A DNA stretch of 56,080 nt from CAZONU01 sp965370045 (lineage in GTDB: Bacteria; Planctomycetota; SZUA-567; JAKLDR01), in assembly GCA_965370045.1 (NCBI GenBank), contig CBDUSI010000011.1:1-56080 (forward strand), written 5' to 3'. A program made the translations under genes and the position numbers. Below the pieces are notes generated by a model, which had not been told where the DNA came from, searched no databases, and saw only the letters and a list, made by a program, of their open reading frames with translations. Positions 41,495 to 49,027 of this stretch are shown piece by piece; position 1 is the first letter of the stretch, and every line of letters starts with the position of its first letter.

Positions 41495-41513
41495 GGGGGG
41501 CATTCCCCCCCCC
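41495..41513 (+). other. G6-CATT-C9 hairpin between wzt and the sulfotransferase gene
   Basis: Six G, a four-base loop and nine C form a very strong stem in the 88-base gap between two cluster genes. There is no T run, so it is not a standard terminator; it could protect or attenuate the mRNA. Confidence 0.5.
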
Positions 41514-41548
41514 TGGCGCAAGCGAGAGCACCGTCCTCGAGGTCCTGA

Positions 41549-42469
41549 ATGACCCGGCTTTCTGGCACGCGACTGCCCAACTTCCTCATCGTTGGTGCAC
41601 CGAAGTGCGGGACGACGTCGCTCTATGTCCACCTTGCCAGTCACCCCGAGGTATTCATGTCCGCGCGGAAGGAGCCGTACTTCCTGGTCCAACCCATGTC
41701 CCTGCTCGGGTGCGGTCCCGATGACCTGGGCACACAGATGGTGGGTGACTTCGAAGCCTACGCAAAGCTCTTCCAGGAGGCCGTTGAGCCCTGCTATCGT
41801 GCAGTCGGTGAGGCGTCCGCGGGCTACCTGTATTTCCACCATGCCGTACTTCCAAACATCAAGCGGGTACTGGGGGATCCGAAGATCATCATTGTCCTGC
41901 GCGATCCCATCGAGCGAGCCCTTTCCAGTCACCTGCACCACGTCAGGAAGGGCATTGAGCCGCTGTCGTTTGAAATGGCCCTTGCGGAAGAGCCGCGCCG
42001 AGCGGAGCAGAACTGGTGGTTCGGGTTCCAGTTGAGAGGGGTCAGCCGCTACTTCGGAGCGGTCAGGGCATACAGAGAAGCCTTCGCTCATGTCCGCGTA
42101 TGCCTCTTCGATGACCTTCAGGCCGATGCTGAAGCGCTGGTTGCCGACCTGTATAGCTTTCTCGGCGTCGATCCTTCGTGGTCGCCAGACACCAGCGTGA
42201 AGCATAACGTGTCGCTGGTGCCGCGCAGCGCCTTTCTCGGGAATCTCCTAGCAGGCAAGGGACGCAGCGGCAAGTGGCTGGGGGGCGCAACCCGGATGCT
42301 GCGGATGGAAGGACTTGCCCGCAGGGCCAGGGACGTGCTGTCCTCGTGGAACCAGCATCGTCCCTCCGTCAGGCCAGAGACGCGCCGAATGCTGCAAGAT
42401 GACTTCAGGGAAGACGTGGAGAGGCTCGCAGAGCTTGTGGGACGGGACTTGAGCGGATGGCTGCGGTAA
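41549..42469 (+). CDS. PAPS-dependent carbohydrate sulfotransferase
   Basis: A 306-aa sulfotransferase of the heparan N-sulfotransferase/NDST-like type. The 5'-phosphosulfate loop is GAPKCGTTSL (16-25, Lys19) and the 3'-phosphate site is IIIVLRDPIERALSSHLHH. It lacks a signal and is expected to sulfate the growing or finished glycan in the cytoplasm. An in-frame TGA immediately before the ATG fixes the upstream limit. Its TAA overlaps the preferred start of the next gene. Confidence 0.88.
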   Translation: MTRLSGTRLPNFLIVGAPKCGTTSLYVHLASHPEVFMSARKEPYFLVQPMSLLGCGPDDLGTQMVGDFEAYAKLFQEAVEPCYRAVGEASAGYLYFHHAVLPNIKRVLGDPKIIIVLRDPIERALSSHLHHVRKGIEPLSFEMALAEEPRRAEQNWWFGFQLRGVSRYFGAVRAYREAFAHVRVCLFDDLQADAEALVADLYSFLGVDPSWSPDTSVKHNVSLVPRSAFLGNLLAGKGRSGKWLGGATRMLRMEGLARRARDVLSSWNQHRPSVRPETRRMLQDDFREDVERLAELVGRDLSGWLR

Positions 42470-43824
42470 TGGCGTCCGTTCTCCGGCAGGTTGTTAACGA
42501 GGGGCTTTGTGTTGGCTGCGGGCTGTGTGCTTCTCAGTGTCCCGCCGGGGCGATCTCGATGCGGTGGAGCCGCGACGGCACCTGGCGGCCGGTTGTTCTG
42601 AAGGACGACTGCCGCGATTGCGATCGGTGTGGGGCCGTTTGCCCGGTGACGCCTGCCGCTGTTCTGGATACCGCCTCCCGCGCCGCGCGGGAGGGCGTGA
42701 CTTTTGGCGTGGGCGGCGAAGCCCAGTGTTTCATTTCGCACGAACTCGACGAGGACCGGCGTCGACGAAGCGCTGCGGGAGGAGCGTTGACGGCCCTGCT
42801 GAGTCACCTGTTGGCCAGCGGACGGGTGGACGGTGTCGTGGCGGCCTCGGCGGTGGACGCGCCGCTGGGCGCTCCGCACTCCGCTGTTCGGATCTTGCGT
42901 TCGCCCCGGGACGTCGAGGCGGCTCGAAGCTCGCAGTATCACCCCCTGTGCTACGCGGATGCGCTTCGCGAAGTGGCGCGCGAAGGAGGGCGTTACGCGA
43001 TCACCGCGGTCCCGTGTGTGCTGCGCGGCCTGATGCGTCTGCCAGAGGATGTGCGGCAGCACATAAGCTTCAGCGTTTGCATAGCCTGCGGGCACAACGT
43101 CTCTGGGCTCTTCGTCGACGCTTTGGCGCGCTCTCATGGGGTTCCCGCCGGCGTGGATTACCGTGCCGATCTGCGCGACAAGTTCGGTCCGATGAAGGAC
43201 GCGAACCGTTACTATAACTGCTTCCGGTTTTCGGGGCGTGAGGTCCGCACCAGCCGATTCGCGACACCATACACTTTCGCGTGGCGGAGGTATTTCTTCG
43301 CTCAGAAGAGCTGCTTCTTTTGTCCGGACTTCCTTGGCGACGGCGCGGACATTTCCGCCAAGGACGCTTGGGGACGGTTGAGCAGCGATCCCTTGGGCAT
43401 TTCCCTGCTGGTTGTGCGAAATGCAGAGATCGTGGAAGCCCTCGATGAATTGCGTCGGGACGGCACGATACTCCTGGAGCCCTGCGGGTCGGAGGAAGTC
43501 GTGAACTCACAGGCCGCCACGATGCAGTTCAAGCATGTGGATGTCTTTGGTCGATTGCCCAAGAGTTGGAGGAAGCGGGGAGAGGATGCAGGCGGCGGGT
43601 GTGATCGGACTCGCACCCGTTGGGCATTCCTGCGGTTGCGCTGCTGGTGGCGCCTTTCCCTCATCACCCACCGGTTCACGGGGGCCCTTGGAGTGCAGCT
43701 GCTCTACCGCGCGATAGGATGCGGCCTGCGAATGCGGTCGCTCGCCGGTTGGGTTCGCGGGCACCTGAGGAGATTGGTCGGACTCGTCGCGGGCCTGAGG
43801 CGAAGAAAGCGTAATGATGTCTGA
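42469..43824 (+). CDS. FrhB-like iron-sulfur protein of polysaccharide clusters
   Basis: A 451-aa protein of the coenzyme F420 hydrogenase/dehydrogenase beta-subunit family. Two ferredoxin motifs open it (CVGCGLCASQCPAGAI and CRDCDRCGAVCPVTP), followed by the FrhB core with AAGGALTALLSHLLASGRVDGV, a conserved ITAVPCVLRGL and CxxCxxF-like FFCPDFLGDGADIS. Relatives are often next to polysaccharide pyruvyl transferases, as here; they may carry out a flavin- or F420-type redox step, but the reaction is unknown. The ATG overlapping the upstream stop (TAATG) is preferred; an ATG four codons earlier is possible. Overlaps the pyruvyl transferase gene by 11 bases. Confidence 0.82.
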   Translation: MASVLRQVVNEGLCVGCGLCASQCPAGAISMRWSRDGTWRPVVLKDDCRDCDRCGAVCPVTPAAVLDTASRAAREGVTFGVGGEAQCFISHELDEDRRRRSAAGGALTALLSHLLASGRVDGVVAASAVDAPLGAPHSAVRILRSPRDVEAARSSQYHPLCYADALREVAREGGRYAITAVPCVLRGLMRLPEDVRQHISFSVCIACGHNVSGLFVDALARSHGVPAGVDYRADLRDKFGPMKDANRYYNCFRFSGREVRTSRFATPYTFAWRRYFFAQKSCFFCPDFLGDGADISAKDAWGRLSSDPLGISLLVVRNAEIVEALDELRRDGTILLEPCGSEEVVNSQAATMQFKHVDVFGRLPKSWRKRGEDAGGGCDRTRTRWAFLRLRCWWRLSLITHRFTGALGVQLLYRAIGCGLRMRSLAGWVRGHLRRLVGLVAGLRRRKRNDV

Positions 43825-45052
43825 ACTCAGTCAAGTGCGGCTCTGCATCACCGGAAGCTTTGGCTACGGGGACATTGGCGACGAGGCCATGCTCACGGAG
43901 GACCTGGATTTCGTCCTGTCGGAGTTGGGAGTACCGCGCGGCAATATTACGCTGATCGGACACGAGCCTGAGTACGTTTCGTGGTATCACGAACATCCCC
44001 GGGAGCTGTGCATGAGTTCGCAATGGTATCGAGCCGATCACGAGAGGCCGCCAGCGTCCGGCCTCATCGACGCTGTGCGCGCTCGAGCCGGAAGGTTGCG
44101 GCGTTCATTCTCGCCGGAGGTCAGGGCTGTGCGGCGGAGCGACCTCCTTCTGATAATCGGCGGAGGGACCATCAACAGTCGCGATGCAATTGGAGGCAGC
44201 ATCACGCGCATGCACTCACTGGTAATGAGTTTCAAGAACAGGGGTGTGCCGGTATTCATGTGCGGACAGACCATCGGGCCTCTCGGCCTGCACCCCAGGC
44301 ACAACCAGCTCGCGACCGAGATCCTCAGCGCCGTGGACTATCTTTCGGTCAGGGACACCGTCTATTCTCGGGAGTACATGGACGCGCTGGGCTGCTTTCC
44401 TCCCGTCTTTGTCGAGACCCTGGACGATGCGGCCTGCCTGGCATACGAAGAGGAGCATCTGCCGGACGAAGTCTATGAATTCCTTGCGGATGGCCTGGGT
44501 GCAGCGGTTAACGTGACCGACTACACTGCCGACACGCCGGAGAAGCTGGCCCTCGTGACGGGGGTCTGCGTTGATCTCGTCAGGGCCCGCGGTCTCAAGG
44601 TCGTGCTGGTGAGTCACGCCCGCAGTGATCGTCAGAATCTAGGACTCATTCGCGAGATGCTTCCCGAGGATGTCATGAAACGCACCCTCCTCCCTGATAC
44701 GCGGCGCTGGCGTGCCGGGACACTGAAGCGAATGATCGCATCATGCAGGGTTGCGGTGGGCGGGCGTTACCACTTCGTGGTGTTCGCGGCCACTGCCAAC
44801 GTGCCTTTCGTGGCCATGTCTGGAAGTCGATACTCATACATCAAGAACGACGGATTCGCCCGCCAAGTGGGGCTTAGTCATCATGTTCTATCAGAGAAGG
44901 CGAGCGCTGATCCCTCGGAAGTTAGGAAAGCCATCACGAAGGCTCTGGATTCCACGATTGACATCAAGTCCGGATTGGAGAGGCCTTCCAGATCGATGCT
45001 TGGCCTGAAAGACTGGCTTGAGAGTCGGGGGCTTCTGGGAGAAACCACATGA
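43814..45052 (+). CDS. Polysaccharide pyruvyl transferase family protein
   Basis: A 412-aa CsaB/WcaK-type enzyme expected to transfer a ketal pyruvate from PEP to a glycan sugar. Recognisable parts are the opening GSFGYGDIGDEAM, LLLIIGGGTINSRDA, FMCGQTIGPL, the central SVRDTVYSREYM and the late VGGRYHFVVFAATANVPFVAM. The gene overlaps both neighbours (11 bases upstream, 4 downstream), so it is translationally coupled with the FrhB-like and methyltransferase genes. Confidence 0.9.
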   Translation: MMSELSQVRLCITGSFGYGDIGDEAMLTEDLDFVLSELGVPRGNITLIGHEPEYVSWYHEHPRELCMSSQWYRADHERPPASGLIDAVRARAGRLRRSFSPEVRAVRRSDLLLIIGGGTINSRDAIGGSITRMHSLVMSFKNRGVPVFMCGQTIGPLGLHPRHNQLATEILSAVDYLSVRDTVYSREYMDALGCFPPVFVETLDDAACLAYEEEHLPDEVYEFLADGLGAAVNVTDYTADTPEKLALVTGVCVDLVRARGLKVVLVSHARSDRQNLGLIREMLPEDVMKRTLLPDTRRWRAGTLKRMIASCRVAVGGRYHFVVFAATANVPFVAMSGSRYSYIKNDGFARQVGLSHHVLSEKASADPSEVRKAITKALDSTIDIKSGLERPSRSMLGLKDWLESRGLLGETT

Positions 45053-45876
45053 TCATCCGCAGGATCATTCGCAGGTTGTTGCGCGGGCCGCTGGCGGACC
45101 TGATTGGCGAGAACACCGCCGAGCTGCGCGAATCCATGAATCGTCTTGCGCGAGTGGCGGGGATCAGTCGCGAGCAGGCCATGGGCCTGGCGTTCGAATT
45201 TTGCGCGAAGAGCGATGTTGATGGGGCGTACCTGGAGTTCGGTTGTGCTGAGGGGGAATCTCTGATTCGCGCGTATCGTGCGTACACCTTCTGGCTGGAG
45301 TACTGCCGCCGCCACAACCGTAGGATGTGTACCCGTAAACTCATTGCCTTTGACTCTTTCGAAGGGCTGCCCGAACCCGGTCCGCACGATTGCGCGCCTG
45401 GCTACAACGTATTCAGCGCCGGGCAGTACAGTTGCTCTCGCGAGAAGCTCAGGGGCCGGCTGGAGCGCGAGGGCGTCGACCTCGGAGATGTTGCTCTGGT
45501 GCCGGGCTTCTACCACGAGTCTCTCAATGAAGAGGCCGTCAGGGAAATTGGCGGACAGCGGGCGGCTGTAGTTCACATTGACTGCGATCTGTATGAATCC
45601 GCTCGCTTGGCACTGGACTTCGTCACGCCCTTCCTGCAGGACGGCACCGTTCTGCTCCTGGATGATTTCCTTCAGGACGGCACCGTTCTGCTCCTGGATG
45701 ATTTCCTTTGCCACCGGGCAAATCCCCGATCCGGCGTGCGACGCGCTTTCCGGGAGTGGAAGGGGGCGAATGCTGCGAGTATCGAACTCACGATGTACTT
45801 TCGATACAGCTGGGCCGGCAGCGCCTTCATAGTCAATACGGCAGACAGACCCACACCCGTGGAGGGCGCGGCGTGA
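45049..45876 (+). CDS. TylF-type SAM-dependent O-methyltransferase with internal duplication
   Basis: A 275-aa class I methyltransferase similar to TylF/NovP sugar O-methyltransferases. SAM motifs are YLEFGCAEGESL (61-72), FDSFEGLPEP (101-110) and HIDCDLYES (177-185). The metal-binding strand FLQDGTVLLLDD occurs twice in tandem at 195-206 and 207-218; relatives have it once. The extra copy sits beside the likely metal-ligand Asp pair, so activity may be altered or lost, or register maintained by looping out one copy. Overlaps the previous gene by 4 bases and the next by 4 (GTGA). Confidence 0.85.
   Translation: MIIRRIIRRLLRGPLADLIGENTAELRESMNRLARVAGISREQAMGLAFEFCAKSDVDGAYLEFGCAEGESLIRAYRAYTFWLEYCRRHNRRMCTRKLIAFDSFEGLPEPGPHDCAPGYNVFSAGQYSCSREKLRGRLEREGVDLGDVALVPGFYHESLNEEAVREIGGQRAAVVHIDCDLYESARLALDFVTPFLQDGTVLLLDDFLQDGTVLLLDDFLCHRANPRSGVRRAFREWKGANAASIELTMYFRYSWAGSAFIVNTADRPTPVEGAA
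45631..45702 (+). repeat. 36-bp tandem duplication within the methyltransferase gene
   Basis: Two adjacent 36-base units differ at one position (CTGCAG versus CTTCAG). Both encode FLQDGTVLLLDD, and the duplication keeps the reading frame. The near identity points to a recent event. Confidence 0.95.
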
Positions 45877-47612
45877 GGGTTCTGATCGTGGTGAGCACTC
45901 CGGCCCTCAGCGGGCGGTTGCTTCAGCTCATAGAAGATATGGGTGTCGATAACGAGTATGCAGTGGTAGCCAATATCCCGGCGGTTCACTGTCAGTTTCG
46001 GCACCGAGGGATCAAGACCTACGGGCTTACCCCACTGTTGGAGGCGGGAATGGCGGTGATCCGCGCTCGCTGCGAGGGCCTTTCCCGCGAGCAAATCTCG
46101 CAAATGGTCGTGGCTGGTGTGCCGGTGATGGAAGGCATGGACTACGAGCAGCGCCGCAGTGATATGCAAGGGGTCCCGAGGACAAGAGAGCAGCTGCTGA
46201 CAATGGGTGTGGGCGTTGCGATGGCTTCGCAGGCAATTCTGGCGGATGCCAGGCCGGACGTCGTGCTGGTATGGAACGGAGGTGGGCCGCCACTTTCACG
46301 TTTTATGTCCGCGCTCTCCGAAAAGGCCGGCGCCAGCGTGTTCTACCTGGAGCGTGGGCTGCTGCCAGACAGCCTGGTGGTGGACCCGGAGGGCGTTAAC
46401 GCCCGGAGCTACCTGTGCGGTCCGAACCGGCCCGCACTGGGGCTAATCGCCGACGCGGGCGAAGCCGCGGCCGTGCGACAGTACATGGCATCCCTGGCCG
46501 CCGGGCGACGCAACGTGGTGGCCCAGCCGGCAGCCAAGAGGGCCGGGGAATTGCGCCAGCAGCTTCGCCTGCCCGCAAGTGGGCGTGTGCTGATGGTCCC
46601 CGCCCAGATCGACTGGGATACGAACATACTCTACAACTCGCCCTTCTTCGCCGGAAATGCAGACCTGCTTCGCGCGCTGGTCGAGGTAGTGCCTGACGAC
46701 GTGAGCATCGTATTCAAGCCGCATCCCGAGGATCCGACTTCGGTTGACTGCGGCGGCCTGCTGGGCGACCGCGGCACGGTGGCTCATGGTGTTGACCTTC
46801 ACTCGCTCGCGGAGTTGTCCGATGTCGTGGTAGTGCGGAACTCCACCGTGGGGCTCGAAGCCGTGGCGCACCGCAAGCCGGTAGTGGTTGCGGCCAGGGC
46901 GATCTACTCGGGGCGCGGCTTCACCTATGACCTGAACGATGCCGCGGACCTGGGTCGGGTTGTCGGCACCGCGCTGGAAGAGGGCTTCAGTGCGCCGATG
47001 GGCGCCGCGGCCGAGAGCTTCTATCACCACCTGATGAAGGACTACCTGTACTTCCTGAAGGACAGCCGGCCGCTGCCGACCAGCAACCGCGCGGTTCTGG
47101 AGCGGTTGAGGGCAGCGGCGCCGGTTGACCAACCGCAGCACGGCGCAGGCGGGCCCTTGGCGCCCAAGTTGCGCGAGGCCGAGGCGTTGACGGCGGCTTC
47201 CTGCCGCAGGATGGAAGCAGTTGGTGCGAAGTTGAGAGATGTTAGGCTGGGGACTGGCGGCGGGATCCTCGTCGTCAAGGCCTGCGATCGCAATCGATTT
47301 GCCTCTGCAGTCAGGGCGATTGCCGGGTCCACAGTTGAGCGAGGCTGTGACGTGATAGCCTGGCAATACGACGAGGTCGAGGGGCTGACAAGGCTGCGCG
47401 GTATCCGTCGCGTTTACCGTTCCGTTACCGGGGTCTGCCTGGCGCTGGCCAGAGCCGGCCTCGGCGGCTACCGACTGGTATGCATCATCTGCAACGAGAC
47501 TAGACGGCTTTCGACCAAGGCGGATTGGCTGTGCAGGATCCTCGGGCGGGATCGGACGGTCGTGGCTGATGCCCACACGGTTGTTGGCGCCCTGGGCAAG
47601 ATTAGTTGGTGA
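45873..47612 (+). CDS. KpsC/KpsS-like capsule glycosyltransferase (paralogue A)
   Basis: A 579-aa protein resembling capsule polysaccharide synthesis/Kdo-transferase-type enzymes. The core has FYLERGLLPDSLVVDPEGVN, PAQIDWDTNILYNSP, VFKPHPEDP, VVVRNSTVGLEAVAHRKPVVV and IYSGRGFTYD. The last 110 residues (from about 460) form a separate domain ending ICNETRRLSTKADWL, shared with the paralogue at 49.0 kb. I infer a glycosyltransferase acting on the exported glycan or its lipid end. The GTG start overlaps the methyltransferase stop by 4 bases; upstream in-frame extension lies inside that gene. Confidence 0.78.
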   Translation: MRVLIVVSTPALSGRLLQLIEDMGVDNEYAVVANIPAVHCQFRHRGIKTYGLTPLLEAGMAVIRARCEGLSREQISQMVVAGVPVMEGMDYEQRRSDMQGVPRTREQLLTMGVGVAMASQAILADARPDVVLVWNGGGPPLSRFMSALSEKAGASVFYLERGLLPDSLVVDPEGVNARSYLCGPNRPALGLIADAGEAAAVRQYMASLAAGRRNVVAQPAAKRAGELRQQLRLPASGRVLMVPAQIDWDTNILYNSPFFAGNADLLRALVEVVPDDVSIVFKPHPEDPTSVDCGGLLGDRGTVAHGVDLHSLAELSDVVVVRNSTVGLEAVAHRKPVVVAARAIYSGRGFTYDLNDAADLGRVVGTALEEGFSAPMGAAAESFYHHLMKDYLYFLKDSRPLPTSNRAVLERLRAAAPVDQPQHGAGGPLAPKLREAEALTAASCRRMEAVGAKLRDVRLGTGGGILVVKACDRNRFASAVRAIAGSTVERGCDVIAWQYDEVEGLTRLRGIRRVYRSVTGVCLALARAGLGGYRLVCIICNETRRLSTKADWLCRILGRDRTVVADAHTVVGALGKISW

Positions 47613-47651
47613 AAGTGGAGACGCGTTTTCGGTGCGGAACTCCGCATGTCA

Positions 47652-47674
47652 GGGGGGGGGGAGGGGGGGGGGGG
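47652..47674 (+). repeat. G10-A-G12 homopolymer tract
   Basis: Ten G, one A and twelve G lie in the 104-base gap between glycosyltransferase genes, 42 bases before the next start. Such tracts are prone to length change by slipped replication and can also fold as G-quadruplexes. It is also a place where sequencing length errors are likely. Confidence 0.9.
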
Positions 47675-47716
47675 ATAGTGGCTTGGTGGTCGGTACGCCC
47701 AAAGGGAGCTGATTGA

Positions 47717-49027
47717 ATGTCGCCCGCGCTCGGTGGAGGACAAAGAGGGTCGTCGGCCGACGTGCTGCGCGACCAGAAACTGGTCCTGGTGACGCATGTT
47801 CAGTTCTGGGACGTGCAAAGTGGCAAAGAATCGCGACTGTCGGAATTGATAGCTGCGCTGCGGGAGCGCGGCGTCCAACTGCATCTGGTGCATACCGAGC
47901 ACCTGTCGAAAGAGGAAAGAAGCGCCGTGCGGGCCGCGGGGTTTCAGTCAATCGTTTCTGTGGCACCTTGGAAGAGAGGGTTCTATCGCCGCCTCCGGGA
48001 GCGCCTGTCGAAGCGGACCGCCGCGTTCTTGAAGGGGATACGCGGCGTTTACAGATGGCTTGCGGGCGTAAAGGCGCTGCCCCCTGTCCGTCTCGATGAC
48101 TGGCGCAGCCCCGCCATGCTGGAGGCGGTGGCGGCCGTCTATCGCCGGGTGAAGCCTGACGTCCTGCTGGTCGAGTACGTGATCCTGGCCTACGTCCGCG
48201 AAGCGGTTGGCCCGGAAGTGGTCACGGTCATAGACACCCACGACGTCATGCACCTTCGCCAGGAGTCCTATCAGGAGCGGGGCTTGCCGCACTGGCTCAA
48301 CCTCACGCGCGAAGAAGAGGCTGATGCGCTCAGCCGGTTCGACGTGGTCGTGGCCATACAGAAGCAGGAGGCGGAACTCTTCCGGGAGATGCTTCCTGGG
48401 ACCGCGGTGGTGACCTGCCCGCCATCGCTCGGAGGTGTTCCGCGGGGATCCGGTCAAGAAACGCCGGTGGGCGGGCCCCCGACCTTGCTGGTGGTGGGTT
48501 CCAGGATGGAGGCCAATCGACGGGGGCTGGAGGGCTTTCTGGGCGAGGCCTGGCCGGCGGTGCGCGTGTGCTTTCCCGATGCTCGGTTCCGGGTGTGCGG
48601 CAAGCTCGCCTCTTACTTTCCGGACGGCAGTTATCCGGGAGTGGAGTTAGTGGGGTTCGTGCCGGACCTCGCCGAGGAATATCGCGCCTGCGACCTGGTG
48701 ATAAGCCCGGTCACCTTCGGCGGCGGCATCAAGGTCAAGTGTTTGGAGGCCCTGGCCCACGGGAAGCCCTGCGTGATCAGCCGGCACAGCACGGCGGGAT
48801 TCCAGGGGGGCGAGGGCACGGCTTTCCTGGTTGCCGATGACTGGCGGGAGTTCGCCGAGAAGACCATTCATCTGCTGCGCGACCCGGAACTGCGGTCAAC
48901 AGTGTCGGCGCGAGCGCTGGACTTCGTGAAGGACAATTTCTCCAGAGAGCGATGTCTCGATGCTATGGTACAGGCCATAGATGAGGTCAGGAGTCGGAAA
49001 CAGGCCGGAGAGGTCGGGACGGCGTAA
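47717..49027 (+). CDS. GT4-family glycosyltransferase
   Basis: A 436-aa GT-B fold glycosyltransferase. The N-terminal half has FWDVQSGKESRLSELIAALRERG and VIDTHDVMHLRQESY; the C-terminal half has LLVVGSRMEANRRGLEGFL, VELVGFVPDLAEEYRACDLVISP and the donor-site GGGIKVKCLEALAHGKP. It would add one sugar from a nucleotide-sugar donor to the repeat unit. GGGAG lies upstream of the ATG. Unlike its neighbours it does not overlap the preceding gene; the G tract separates them. Its TAA overlaps the next ATG. Confidence 0.87.
   Translation: MSPALGGGQRGSSADVLRDQKLVLVTHVQFWDVQSGKESRLSELIAALRERGVQLHLVHTEHLSKEERSAVRAAGFQSIVSVAPWKRGFYRRLRERLSKRTAAFLKGIRGVYRWLAGVKALPPVRLDDWRSPAMLEAVAAVYRRVKPDVLLVEYVILAYVREAVGPEVVTVIDTHDVMHLRQESYQERGLPHWLNLTREEEADALSRFDVVVAIQKQEAELFREMLPGTAVVTCPPSLGGVPRGSGQETPVGGPPTLLVVGSRMEANRRGLEGFLGEAWPAVRVCFPDARFRVCGKLASYFPDGSYPGVELVGFVPDLAEEYRACDLVISPVTFGGGIKVKCLEALAHGKPCVISRHSTAGFQGGEGTAFLVADDWREFAEKTIHLLRDPELRSTVSARALDFVKDNFSRERCLDAMVQAIDEVRSRKQAGEVGTA

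Noticed and set aside
45049..45876. Reading the 36-bp tandem repeat as the start of a CRISPR or other array
   Set aside because: Only two adjacent copies without spacers, in frame within a coding gene.
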